Shown here: positions 49,624 to 62,379 of the stretch, one piece after another | Numbering within the stretch: position 1 is the stretch's first letter | Layout of the letters: the number at the start of each line of letters is the position of its first letter | Origin: Climacium dendroides | Taxonomy: Eukaryota > Streptophyta > Bryopsida > Hypnales > Climaciaceae | Assembly: GCA_950106755.1 (NCBI GenBank) | Contig: OX467083.1 | Location: 35,273,029-35,337,028, forward strand | DNA: 64,000 nucleotides | Direction: 5' to 3' | Made by a program: the position numbers and the translations under genes | The notes under the pieces: model-generated | The model's input: only the letters and a program-made list of their open reading frames with translations | Database searches by the model: none | What the model was told of the DNA's origin: nothing

Positions 49624-50418
49624 AGAGGACCAAAATTTGATTTTTTGGCAACATAGCAATTTTATGCAGCTCACTACAAACCTAATCTTTATTTTTTTTC
49701 ATTGAAATTTTCATACAATATGTAAATGAGTTTTCCTTTTTTCTTTAAGGCCCAACACTTTTTATAACTTTTGACTACATGGTGAAAAAGTTATTGTATG
49801 ATCTATAGTAATTTTTTCTAAATTGGATAGTCTGGACAGGCAAAATAAAATAACTCTTTTTAAAAACAAAAATATGATTTTGTTTTTCTAGATTTATATA
49901 CACATGGAAAGCTTTAAATCATTCCATTTTAATTAATGAGATGAAAATTATTGTGAGTTTTAGTTTGTGTGTAGTTATAGAATCTCTATTCTTAAATAAA
50001 CTTTTAAATCCTTTATTTAACTCAGTGTTTTTATATTTTTTGAAAAAAAATTAAATTATAGGATGTGGATTGTTTATTATCAAAAAATTACAACAATTGG
50101 GATTGGCATTTTCCAATTCCATAACTAAATTCTTAACAATCTAGTATTTCAAGCATGTAGTCAAATTGCCTTGAAGAGTGAAACCAAAGAAGCACCGCTA
50201 TTTTGGACATTTTTTCATACAAATGTAACCTTGTGAAGTGCAACTACCCTACTTTTTGTAAGGCCAAAAAAAGGGGTTTTGTCACTTCAAACACTAGTAT
50301 ATTGCAATCCTCACAATGGAAATTTCTGAAATTTTTTTCACATCTTTTTCAAACTAGTGTACTACAAGATCCCATAGCTACATGTGTCAAAAAAAAGTTT
50401 AAAAAAAAATTGATACTA
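49624..50418 (+). mobile_element. TTAA-type subfamily A element, both termini lost
   Basis: Begins at AGAGGACCAAAATTTGATTT then TTTGGCAACATAGC, and runs collinearly with the complete copies until CACATGTGTCAAAAA, where it breaks. Non-coding. Confidence 0.65.
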
Positions 50419-53400
50419 AATAGTTGAAGAATTAAAAGGTGGAATCTCGACTCATGCAACTTCAAAAATATATTAAATTTTTTTTTTCTAATCCCACCTG
50501 TCGTGTAAACAAAGATCGTTCTACACAATAGATCGAGTGCGACAATCAACATCTAAAATACCATAGCAAAACAAAGCTAGAATGTGCAACAAACACACAC
50601 TCAAAAAGCATTGGAGTGGAGATTAAACGGATTCTTTGAGTGTGGCTCGTACGTGGAGGTACTCTCTAGTGTTTGCAAGCAATTTGTGGTGTATATTGAG
50701 TGATTGGAAGAGGTGGAGAGAACTTGAAAGGTTGTGAGTGTTTTCTCTTCCAAATTTCAATTTCCTTCCTCGTAGTGGCAATTGTGAGTGAAATTGCAAA
50801 ATTCAAAGTTCTAGTTTGTCACTCATACTTGTAGAAGTTGTAGAGGAGTTGTATACGAACCCAACGCTTCGAAAATCGTAGGATTTGAGTGATTTTTGAG
50901 AAAGTTAGAGGGTTTTGAAGTTTTGAGGTTGTTTTGGAGTAGTCCCTGGACTGCACACCGATTTCCAAAGTCTAGGATTTTTGAAGATTTTCTGAAATCT
51001 ATATTTTTTGAAGATTTTTCTGAAATTTTCAAATTTCCTAGATTTCGACAGAAAATCTTCAAATTCATCTATTGTCCAAATTGTGAATGCCTTGTCTAGA
51101 GGCATTTAAGGATGTAATGTTTTTACATCTCTAAACACGTAACTCGATAAATTATAGCTTTTAAAACATCTTTTTTTAAATTTGTCTAAATATAGATTTT
51201 TGAAACAAATTTAGTTATTATTTTATTTTGTATTCTATAAGGGCTAAAGAGCCAACTTTTGAGAATTTAAGGAGGCCATTTTCACTTTATATCTTGGAAA
51301 ATTTGTATGGAATATTTATGACTATTTTTTTTTTATCATTTCTTTTATATGTAGCTTTGTTTCAATAGTATTGAAGAAGTTACAAGTTTTGTTTGAATTC
51401 TATGATAGTATGATAGAAACCAAAATTATTTATACTCAATTTTTTTTAAACTTTTAAATTGAAACAAAATATATTGATTGCTAATAAAACATTTTCACCA
51501 TTAGAATTGGTAATTATCAAATTTCTTACATCTCAAAAGTATTAGCGGTTTAGTTTTTTCTTTCATCTTGTAACATCTTTTGGTCAATCATTCTTTGAAG
51601 ATGAAAATATTTTTTTATGGTTGGATGTTTTTTCATGTATTTCCATTCAATGTTCCTAAATTTTGACTAAAATAATCAAGTGCTGGAATAGAAGTGTTTC
51701 CTTACTAAACTTTTCAAAATACAAAATTTCTTCTTCTAAGAGGGCTACAAAAATCTAGACAATAATATCTTCTAATTCGTGATGGTTTTATGGCCTTAAT
51801 TTAAACATGCTTATGCTCTTTTCTCTCACCTCTCAAGATTATTAGAAAGTATTAGGAAAAAATGACATTCAGGAGCTATTTTGGTATATTCTTTTATCTA
51901 CATTTGAACTTTGAATAATCACAATAAGCTTTTAAAAGCAACCTATGAGAATTAAAGAGTTTTTAGAGGTATATTTTTATTAATAAATCATTTTTATTTT
52001 ATTTTTAAAAATCATTTAAAATACAAAGTTTTTAAAATTAATTTCAAAATAAAATTGAAAATTATTTATAAATTTATAAAAATTAAATAATTAAAGTTAT
52101 TCAAAAACACTATAAACATATGAAGAAAAAAATATAAAGTTTGAACTAAAATTTTATCACATTACAAGAAAGTGCAAGACTCCATATTCTTCTCTCTTGC
52201 TTTTTCTTTACTTGCAAGTTTTAATTGTCCAAAAGAACATATTCTTATCTTTTGCAATATATTGAGTTCATAATTCAATTTTTTTCAAAATTTTTATAAA
52301 TTTATTGAAACCTTCTAATCTTCAAAGTCTAAAACCTTCAATCCATCATCACTGATAGCTTGGAGAGCAATAGAGCCCTAATTTTAAAAAATGATTTAAA
52401 TAAATTATACTTATGCGTTTGCAATTACAATTCTATTGTAAAAGTAACTACGGGGAGTGCTCCTCTCTATCCTCACTAACAATGACAACTAGTTTTCAAT
52501 ATATTAACCTCCAAAGACCAAAGAACCTACTTTGGGCTTTTTGAGAACTTGGGTAGGTTCTATTGACTTCATAATTTGAAATTTGTGAATGAATATTTTA
52601 GTATGGATGCTTCTAATCATAATCTACGTGTGAAACTTTGTTCCATGTCATTCCAATAAATATTCCAGAAACCAAATTTTTTTTGATGATTTCAATGTCA
52701 AACTGGGCAACAAAATATATCTTCTAAAAATATATTAATTATTTTTTTGGAATTGTGTAGATTGATATCTACTATAAAAAAATGGAGCCATTGAATTCTA
52801 CATAATGAGGAAAAAATTATGAGGAGTTTTATTTTGTTGGCAATGAAGGTAAAAAAAACATATGAAGTTGTCTTTTGCTCTCAATTTGAACATTTTCAAA
52901 TAAAAATAAAAATAAACAATATTAATTATTCACTATAACATTTCCACCATTGCAATTAGTACTCCTCACATTTGTCCAAAAGTTATTAGCATATTAGTTC
53001 TAACTTTCATTTAGTAACACCTTTCATTTTACAATTTTAAAAAAAATGAGTATATAAGTTGTTTTTGTTAATTTTTTTTAACATATATTTTCAACTTAGT
53101 TTCCAATTTATTAACTAAAATGCACAAATTATAGGACATACTTGTTGTTGTTTTTAAATGTTGAAAGACAAAACTTCACCTTTTAGAAGGACTAAAAAAG
53201 CTTACATTTTGAAGTTTAGGCACATTGAACTTGCAATTGATGAGGATATTCATTCTAAAATTTTGGGACAATGTACTTGAACAAGTTGACCTAAAGATCA
53301 TACAATTGATTTTGTTAAAAAATTTAATATTGATGAAGATTTTGACCTTGCTTTGGGGACAAGTATTTTGAAGCAATTTGGGGCTTCTAAATACAATAGT

Positions 53401-54013
53401 CTTTTAGGGTTAATTGTCATATGAAAATTGGAGGAAAAAAAACGTTGTCTTTGGAAAATTAGCTTTGGAAAATGGTGCAATCTTTATGTCTTTCCTCTAA
53501 ACTTTCTGAAAATATCCAATTTTTCACACATCTTGTATAGATAGAAGGTTTAGTGTGGTTTCAACACAAAAGCTCCAATATTCTTCATTGTTTTGAAAAT
53601 TACGACCAATTAATATTTCCATTTTTAAAATTTAAAATCTTGAAATTCATATATCAATAAAATTAAAAAATAAAATTTTATAGGTTTTTAAATTAATAAG
53701 ATTTAAAATTTATAGATTGTTGGATTGAAAAATTATAAATTGATTAATTTGGTAATTTATTAAATTCTAATATTTAAATTTATAATATATATTATAACTC
53801 TAGTTTTTTTAATAATAAAAATAGTTTATTTATAGGAATTTAAGCAATGCAAAGAATTATTACAAACTTGAAAGGCAGTAAAAAATGACATGTTTTGTGT
53901 ACATGGAAGGATTTGTATAATTTCAACACTAGGGCTCTTATGTTCTCCACATTACCAGTAAAGGCAGACTAAAGGATTTTGGATCTTGTTTTGGAGTCAA
54001 AGCTTTTATAATA
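50419..54013. other. AT-rich spacer, no gene recognised
   Basis: A moderate-GC patch at 50590-51110 carries frames on both strands without domains. The rest is very AT-rich and repetitive. An isolated TTTTAGGG-TTAA end near 53405-53416 suggests one more decayed TTAA-type element whose other end I could not find. Confidence 0.45.
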
Positions 54014-54040
54014 CACTACAAGAGAAAAGGGATGTTTTAA
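54014..54040 (+). mobile_element. Left end of a CACTA-like miniature element, interrupted
   Basis: CACTACAAGAGAAAAGGGAT followed by GTTTTAA matches the first 27 bases of the palindromic element at 17977, then breaks exactly at the TTAA where the 924-bp element starts. Sequence after that insertion (TTAAGTAAGTTTTTAAGTAT) again resembles 18038-18057 of the other copy, so the remainder continues from 54965, shortened and diverged. Confidence 0.7.
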
Positions 54041-54964
54041 CCCCTAAAGAACCAAACGGTATTTTTTGGCGAAATAGCAATTTTGGGTAGTTCACTATGA
54101 ATGGAATTTTTTTTTCATTGAAATTTTCACACATGTGCCCAAATTTTCATTACTTTTGACTACATGGTTAAAAAGTTATCGTTTGATATGTAATGTTCAA
54201 CATTTGGTAGGCAATCTAGGCAACAAAAAATTTTCTTTAAAAACTGCTTCTAAAAGAAATTGAAAATTGAAATTGGTTCTCTAGATTTATTTATACATGA
54301 AAAGATTTGAATCATTCCATTTTGATTAATGAGATGAAAGTTATGGAGAGTTTTAGTTGTGGATAGATTGTGGGTAGTTATGGAATCTATATTCTAAAAT
54401 AAACTTTGAAGTCGTTTATTTAACTCAATTCTCAATATTTTGAAAAAAAATATAAACATTAGGTGTAGCTGGTTTATTACAACATTACAACCATTTGGAT
54501 TGGCATTTGTCAATTCCATAAATAAATTGTTAGCGATCTAGTATTTTGAATCATTCTCTATTTCTTTCTACTTATTTTTTTCCCTATATGTTGTACAATT
54601 CTAGATGATTTGAAAATTTTCAAGCATATAGTCAATTTACCTTGAAGAATGAATCTAAAGAGTAACCAACATTTCGGACATTTTTTCATAGTGATATAAC
54701 CTTGTGAAGTGTAGCTGCCCAATTTTTTGCAGGGACAAAAAAAAGATTTTTGTTACTTCAAATGCTAATATCTTGCATTCTACATGGTGAAATGTTTTGA
54801 AATGTTTTTCACATCTTCTCAAACCAAATTTATTGAAGATCCTATGGTTAGATGTGTCCCCCCCAATTTTTTTTTCAAAAATTTGGTATTTGTACTAGAG
54901 ATGGCAATTTTGGAGCATTTTTGTTGAAAACCTCGTTGAAAACGTAGTCAAAATCCTTTAGGGG
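54041..54964 (+). mobile_element. TTAA-flanked miniature element, subfamily A, complete and nested
   Basis: 924 bp between TTAA (54037-54040) and TTAA (54965-54968). Starts CCCCTAAAGAACCAAACGGT and ends CAAAATCCTTTAGGGG. It sits inside a CACTA-like miniature element whose uninterrupted relative at 17977 has a single TTAA at that point, which supports TTAA as the duplicated target. No coding capacity; an autonomous partner must lie elsewhere. Confidence 0.85.
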
Positions 54965-54968
54965 TTAA

Positions 54969-56976
54969 GTAAGTTTTTAAGTATATTCTTAGACATAAGA
55001 TTATAAGTAATGACCTTAAAGAGACTTTCAATAAAAATTTACTAAAAATACATGTGTTTCTAATAAAACTTTACTAAAGGTTTTAGTTGTTAGTAAGGTT
55101 TGAATTTTTAGTCAAATAAAGACAAACTTGGAAGTTCATTAATTACCTAGGAAGGAAAATTAATAACAACATTTTAATATTGTATGCAAAAGTTATAAGA
55201 GATTAACATTTACTTGATAAATTTTCCAAATCCATGCTTTTGGACCAAGGTTCTAATAATGTTGTTTATTTTGTAATAAGTAATTATTTATCAAGTATTT
55301 AGATATATGATGGCATTATTTAAACATGCTTAAAATTAGTGATCTTGCTATAATTGTTCAAGGATTTTATGAAATTGAACACCTTCATGGATTGGTCAAA
55401 TTCTCAAATGTAAGTGGATTTTAGAAATTTTCTTCTCTATACTTGTCACATTGATTCAGAAGCTAACAATTTTTTTTCACCTCAGGGAAAAATGAAGGAT
55501 CTATATACTTATTGTAAGATTACTAAATTCACAACATTTAATTTTATATTGGACTTTGAGATTCAAATTTGATATATAGAGTGAAATAATATATAATAAC
55601 CAACTATAAAATAGGGGGAATCGTCTTACATTTATTTTCATGAAGGGGTCACTCCATGTGGATATTTGGATATCACATGCAACCAATTTTTTTACAAGGG
55701 GGCATTTTGATGACTACTAGGACCGATTAAATGGTCCCTATAAGTACCTAATTTTAGAATTTATAGTATTTTAGGTGCTTGTACCATTATTTAAACTTTG
55801 CAAAGTAGAGCAATTTTCAATATCCTTACTTCATTATAAGAAAAAAAAATAGTAAAGTGAAAAGGCAAATAATACCAAGATTAAAATAAAATCACATGGA
55901 AAAAATTGAAAGGAGAAACAATGAAAGGATGCCCAAATTAAACTATTGGCTTAAGCCTCTTCAACATGGAATATTCTAGGGAAGCAAGGTTTGTACAAAG
56001 TTTAAAAAGATGGAAAGAAAAAAATATGGAAACTAAGTGAAGTGGAAAAAAAATGGGAAGCCAAAAGAAACATGAAGGGAAAAACAAACAAACTACCTTA
56101 GGCCCAAAAAAGTGGGAAAGAATAAAAATCTTAAACTACCTTGAGCCCTAGAAAAATGTAAAGGAAAAACAATCATAAACTTCCTTAAGCCCCCCCAAAA
56201 TGGGGACGTAGAAGTCTTCCAAAAATTTTGAAACTCCAAAAAATTGGAAAAGGAGCAAAAATATTCAACTACCTACAATATGTGATATGCATCAAGAATG
56301 ATAATACAAACTCAACGAATTAGGAAGCAATTCAAAACACAGTTGTAAGCACATTGGATAGATCAATGCATTACTTGAAAGTCCAAATCCAAACGTGAAG
56401 TAAGTAAAGAAACTGACAAAATGGAAGCCACAAATACAATACATGCACTATAAACGGTGTGCTTGTATGCAAGTACATTTGAACTCCAAACTCTAACACC
56501 AAAATTGCATCACTTAAAACACAACATACAAATCCACTACAACATACACTTGCATCTTTCAAGTAATTGAGAAATGCACCATTGAAACCAAATGCTGTGA
56601 AAGCAAAGACATATCCAAAAATGTTGAAGCTAGTTTACAACGATGACAAATGATACAAAAAAATATAATTAGCTTTAAAATGTATCTACAACACAATTGA
56701 ATGTACATAATATACTGCAACAGTTTGGATAATATTATAGATGGAAATATCAAGAATCAAAAAAACTAGAAGCTAAGACAAAAGCCATATTGTGGAATAT
56801 TGTGCACTACTTGGGATCTTGAATATAGATATAAAAAAAGCTCGCCCCAAATCACATATTGTAGTAGCTCATGCATAAGTTGTAGGGGTCATTTACAAAC
56901 GTGAATTATTGCATCAACAAGAGCCACACCCCACGAATACCATCACAAAGTTTAAACCCTATGGTTTGTGAATAAT
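54969..56976. other. AT-rich spacer, no gene recognised
   Basis: After the CACTA remnant there is no recognisable element or frame. A purine-rich stretch (about 55840-56250) with repeated GGAAAAACAA and CCTTAGGCCC/CTTAAGCCC words may be an old tandem array. Confidence 0.45.
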
Positions 56977-57744
56977 TATCATATGGTTATTGTTGTTTCA
57001 TGGGTTTGCACATTAATTATAATTTATCACATCATTACGATGCATTACTTCGCATCGTTACAATGCATTACTTGCAACAACATCGTAACGATGTGAAGTA
57101 ATGCATTGTAATGATGTGATCTCAAGGGGTGCACTTAGTTCTACAACAACAAACCACGCGCAAATAAGTAGTTTCTAATAAACTATAATTTTAACTTCAA
57201 ATTTTGAGCATTGTTTACTAATGACTATAGGATTCTACTCCCAAAATTTCAAACTCAAATAAAATATGGAATGATTTCTAGAAGTAGTTAAAAATGCACT
57301 AAAATGGTATGTTTTTTTAACTCAAATATTTTTAAAGAACACATTTAGATGACCATTGCATCAATATTCAATTTAAAATGAACTTTCAATAGAGAGTTAT
57401 TTTTAGGAATTTTTTGTTCATTTTTTAGACAATTTTTTTTATATAATATAGAGGTGTGAAAGTTGTTTTTCAGTTCTATAGTGTATCTTTTTACTTCAAA
57501 AAATTATAACTAATTATTATTAAAAAATAAAATTATCAATAATTCAAAACATAAACTTTCAAAGTAGGAAAATCTATTCATATTTTTTCATTTAATTTTA
57601 TTTGAAATTCAAAAAGTATATAGGGGGTCCAAAGTTTTGTTCGCACATGGTTTTTAATGGACACTCTAATTGCTCCCCCCCCCCCAAGGATGCAATAAAT
57701 TGTAATTAACGTGCGAACTCATGAAACAACGATAACCACATGAC
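56977..57744. repeat. Foldback element interrupted by a later insertion
   Basis: Left arm from about 56977 (ATGGTTATTGTTGTTTCATG, TGCACATTAATTATAATTTA, TCACATCATTAC) pairs with a right arm that ends near 57744 (CATGAAACAACGATAACCAC). The right arm is split after GATGTGAT by the 568-bp element at 57121. The centre (57026-57110) is a tight hairpin of GATGCATTACTT-type units. Superfamily unknown. Confidence 0.8.
57121..57688 (+). mobile_element. 568-bp hAT/MULE-like miniature element, copy 3, nested
   Basis: Starts CTCAAGGGGTGCACTTAG and ends CTCCCCCCCCCCCAAG. The flanking octamers GATGTGAT (57113-57120) and GATGCAAT (57689-57696) agree at 6 of 8. The interior is collinear with 19565-20129. It split the right arm of a foldback element whose intact left arm reveals the pre-insertion sequence. 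Confidence 0.85.
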
Positions 57745-58182
57745 AAGCCACATGATATAAGGTAGGATTCCATGAAGCTCATCCAAGTTATCATTGGACA
57801 AATTAGAAAGAGTGACAATGATGAGATTATCCAACAATAGGGTTAAAAACTACTAGGATTTCAAAAAACTGCCCATGTTGTGGGCGAAGTTGTCCATCAC
57901 AAATGCATCATGATTGAAACAGTGGTGGTGGGAAACACGAGCAAGTTCAAATTGGGCAAGACAAAGTGAAACGTACTCCACCAATGATGCTACCAAACTA
58001 TACCATTCCCTGCAAGTGGAACCTACAAATGAAATTAATAAGAGTTTGTTGCTCGGCCTCCTCCTACCATTGCAAACTCATCGTAGGGATTAGTTGGTGT
58101 TGCAATTCCCTATAGCACACATGAACACTAGAGAGCACAAGATGAAACCATCCTAATTTATAGTGAACTAGAGGAAAAAAAT

Positions 58183-58775
58183 CTCGGGGGTGCACTACAA
58201 AGGAAGTTCATGGGTGAGGAGCGACCAAATTTTGGACCCCCTATATATATTACATCCTAAAATTTTATTTTATTTCTAAAAAAAATATAAATAGATTTTC
58301 CTACTTTGAAAGTTTATGTTCTAAAATATTGGTATTTTTTATGTTAATAAGAATTAGTTACAAATTTTAGAAGAAAAAAGATACATTGTAAAGCTAAAAA
58401 TTACTTTCACACACCTATATTATATAAGAAAAAAAAATTGAAAAATGAAAAAAAAATTCTATAAAATAGCTTTCTACTCAAAATTTATTTTGGCTAAATA
58501 TTGATACAATAGTCATCTTTATGTGATCTCTATAAATATTTTAGTTGAAAAACATGCCATTTTAGTTCATTTTTCAATCCTTTCTAGACAATATATCACA
58601 TGTTATTTAGGATTGAAATTTTTAGCAATAGAAACCTATAAACATTGTTAAACAAAGCTCAAAATTGTAGGTTGAAATTATAGTTTATTATAAACTAATT
58701 AGGAAAAGTAAAAAAGGGTAGTTAGTGTTTGGTCGCTCTTCACCTATGAACTTCCTTTATAGTGCACCTCCCGGG
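58183..58775 (+). mobile_element. 593-bp hAT/MULE-like miniature element, copy 4, variant ends
   Basis: Starts CTCGGGGGTGCACTACAAAG with AAGTTCATGGGTGAGGAGCG, and ends CGCTCTTCACCTATGAACTT through GTGCACCTCCCGGG, an inverted repeat of about 45 bp. The flanks are exact AAAAAAAT octamers (58175-58182, 58776-58783), though low in complexity. The interior resembles the reverse complement of the 19565 family (TTGGACCCCCTATATAT; AGTTTATTATAAACTA), but the outer 40 bp differ from the other three copies. Confidence 0.8.
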
Positions 58776-58783
58776 AAAAAAAT

Positions 58784-61218
58784 GCAACCCTAGACCTCCA
58801 ATGTTGTTGCAGACAAGTTGTTGTATAAGGAAAGCACACTTGACCTATGGACCTAAAGGTAGGCTAGCATTTCAAACCCTAAACTATATAGAGGCTGACA
58901 CATGACCTAACAATGAACAAAGAAGTGAATTCATCTAACAAAACAGATTGTTACAAAAAAAATTCCATCCAATAAAGTATGTCAACAATCCTATAACTAT
59001 TGAACCTTATAACAATATAACAATAAATTTGTAGAGTCCATATCTTATGGGCTATTTAAGAACAATTTTTAAAATATGGGGTGTTATTGATATATGTATC
59101 TTAATTATAATTGAATATATATGATTTTGTACAATATATATTACCTCAAAGTTCTTTCTGACATATTAAATTTTTTCCTCCCTGTATTATGCCACATGTT
59201 GTTTGCTGAAAAAAATTTAGTGACCTCCTTGTGTTTATTTTTCGAGAAGAAAAATGGAGTTTTGTACATCAACTTATTCAAAATATTTTATCTTCCTACT
59301 CCTTGATTCACATCAAGTTTGATTCCTTTGTTATGAGCAAATATTTTTGAGCCATTCACAATGTATTAGCATTTTCAATGATTGCTTACTATAGGAAAGC
59401 TAGTGGCTTGTCTTATTTTTATCATTGTAGAGCCTTCATCTTTCTAGAGTGTTGCAATCCTATAGGTATAAATATGGACTAGTTCAAGTTGCCAACAAAA
59501 GCAAGGTGGTCTATGTGGCAAGTTGATTGAAAACAAAATTTGACAAACTATGAGTTTTCTAAACTATTTTCTAAAGAGATTTATATTCAACTAAAAACAT
59601 AAAATATATTCCATGTTGTAGATAATATTTTGAATGCCTCACAAATTTAAATAACCAACCTCTAATATTCCTTTGCATTTTGAGCCTTAAAAATGCAGAA
59701 CATAGTTACTTTTGTGTCAATATTTTTCAATGAAAAAAGAATGAACTATGACAATTATAACTTTAAGATCTTAATCTAAAATTTGTAGAAAATACATCCA
59801 AAATGTTTCTACTCAATTTTCTTACTATATGTGAGATCTACTTGCTCAAAATAGAACTTTATTTATATTTCAGTACATGTCTATAGGGGGGGTCAACTTC
59901 AAAAGTGAATGAGAATTAGAGGATGTTGAATTTAGTTTTCTACTTTTAGTATGTTGTAAATGCTATGGTTGAAAACTAGCATACCAAAAATCAAAACTTG
60001 AATCCACTTTGTAAAAAACTTATGCACAATGCATTACTAGGATCCTACTAAACAAATAAGCCACCAAAAAACATCAATAAAATCATCAAAAAAATTTAAA
60101 AAATGAGAGGAAAAATCAAATTGAAAAAATATTCTTCAACACAATTTTTATGGCCTAAAAATTGAATTTTTTTTGCCATTGTCACATGAAAGAATGAATT
60201 AAAAAAATTGCCAAGTAATAATTCCTCACAAGTCCCTTAGCAATTGCATATTTAAGGCAAATCACTCAAAAATGAATTGAAAATGCATCCAAACTTGCCT
60301 AGGTGCTCAAACTATATTTTCAAATTTGTTTAAAAATGTGCATCAAAACATAAATTATACATGCAAACAAGCCAAAAATCAAATAGGAGCATTAAACCAA
60401 AACCTAAGAAATTACTATGTGGTTGAAGGAATTTAGAAATTCATCTTTAATGGGCATTTTATCTTCCTAATTGGTCAAACTTCATTAGTTTCCTATATCT
60501 AAACACACCTTTCAAATCTTTGATATTTTTCTCTTGTAGTAATATATATCCAAATTTTAACCTTATTTTTTCATAATAAAAAAATTAAAATAAAATTTTC
60601 ACTATTTATTAATATAATTTCTATATAAAAATCATAATAAATTAAAAAAATGCTTAAACTAGTATGAAATTTTGAAAAAAAAATTGAAGATGACAGTGAT
60701 AAACATCATAGTGTAATTTTGAGGGAAATTTGGTAGAAAAATTCAAAAGAGGTGTATTTTTTGCTTTCAAAATTTTACCTTCAAAGTATCACAAAAATTA
60801 TGATTTTAATTTTTTTTTAAAATAGAGACAAATAAAAAATAGATTATTGGAACTGCATTTTTTAGGACCTTGAGTTCTAAGATATGTAAAATCAAGAATA
60901 ATTTGAAATTCATGTTTGTCCCTAAAACCATGCTTATCAAGTAGATTTATCCTTTGAGGGTTAAGTTGACAATACGTAATTGTGACCCATTTTTAAAACT
61001 AACATGCATGGAATTTTGCATAAAATGTACAACCTCTACTCATGAGAGCTTAGGGTCACATTTGGGCCATTTCTTGTACTTAAGAAATTCATGGTTTATT
61101 CATACAATGTCCAAAATATCTCTTCTATTAAGACAGGTGGGTTGTTTTGTTTGTTTGTTTATTTTGTTTTGTTTGTCACGTTGTGATCTCCTGGACTGTG
61201 CGTCCCCCGGTCACGTGC
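58784..61218. other. AT-rich spacer, no gene recognised
   Basis: No domain-bearing frame. CCTTTGAGGG-TTAA at 60951-60964 looks like the right end of another TTAA-type element whose left end I cannot place. Confidence 0.45.
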
Positions 61219-61495
61219 TTGGTACCGTCGGAAAGCCCTCGGCGAGGAGGGGTGCACCGGCTTGGTTCCGTGGCCTTCGGACCTACGGTGTGAAAGTTGT
61301 GCATTTTTGAGTTATTTTTGGTTCTAGAAAATTAGAAAATACTTTTTTTGATATTTTGGTTGCGATCTTGGTACCGTCGGAAAGCTCTCGGCAAGGAGGG
61401 GTGCACTAGCTTGGTTTCGTGGCGTTTCAATTCACGGTGAGAAAGTTTATGCATTTTCGAGTTGTTTTTGATTTTAAGAAAATTAGAAAATTACT
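61219..61495 (+). repeat. Two tandem copies of a GC-richer 150-bp unit
   Basis: Each unit starts TTGGTACCGTCGGAAAGC and runs to a GAAAATTAGAAAAT stretch. Copy 1 is 61219-61367 and copy 2 starts at 61368. Copy 2 differs mostly by C-to-T or G-to-A changes, for example CACCGG to CACTAG and GGCGAGG to GGCAAGG. A third, older copy lies reversed at 35815-36000. Possibly LTR-derived; no LTR boundaries are visible. Confidence 0.75.
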
Positions 61496-61654
61496 TTTAC
61501 TTTTGTTTTGATTGTGGCAACGCCACATGGCACTCTAGTGTATCCTAAGAGAAGTTGGGATCCCCTTTTGACTACCAAAAAGATTCTACAAAAAAAAATT
61601 AATATAACAAATAATAAAAATCCCATTGAATTCCCCCAGAGCCTTTTTAGGTTT

Positions 61655-61960
61655 AAAACCATCATTGTTTTTGAAGTATTATAGGTCTAAATGTCACTAA
61701 AATATAGGAATCTCAACCTTAAAATGCTTCTCGAGCACTTATAATTTTTTGGATTGATACAAAAAATTTATTCATATAAACTACATTAGTATGTGCAACT
61801 TTCCTACAAACGTTGTTAGAAACAGTCACTATATGAAGAAGAAACAAGACGCCGAAGTTCATTGTAATCCAAAAATGTCCGGATTTTGAACTTCAAATTG
61901 TTCCCAAGCATTTAAAACAACTTGGATTGACATGAAAAATTTACTACAATAACTAAACTT
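61655..61960 (+). repeat. Dispersed repeat related to 12.1-13.6 kb
   Basis: Matches in order the 58-bp unit at 12106 (CATCATTG...GTCACTAA), the GGATTGATA block at about 12545, and the CACTATATGAAGAAGAAA plus GTTCATTGTAATCCAAAAAT block at about 13470-13520. The larger copy at 12-13.6 kb therefore contains extra inserted DNA. Confidence 0.65.
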
Positions 61961-62379
61961 CAAGGGAAATACAATCCAACAAATTTCTATTGAAAATAAA
62001 CATTGGATGAAGGGAATACAAGCCTCCGAAGTTGCATCCATCAAAATGCGTTTTTTAAAACTTAAATTGCCCCATGAACTTCAAATGATTTTAAATAAAC
62101 CAATACATCTTGGATTGACATGAAAACTTTATCTCATTAACTAGAGGAGAGCGCTCAAATTTTCCAACAAGTTTTTATTAAATTCGAATATTTAATGCAA
62201 AAGTTATTAAGAGCACTTTGAATTGGAATTCCAAACTATTTGGAGACACATTCATTGGTCCTTTTGGACAATGATGGCTTAATGCCAACAAGGGGTAATG
62301 TGCCAATCCTTTATTTGTGAATACTTAAGTACCATTAAAATACATAGAAAGGCAATTATGGTTTTGTAGATTCTTTTTG

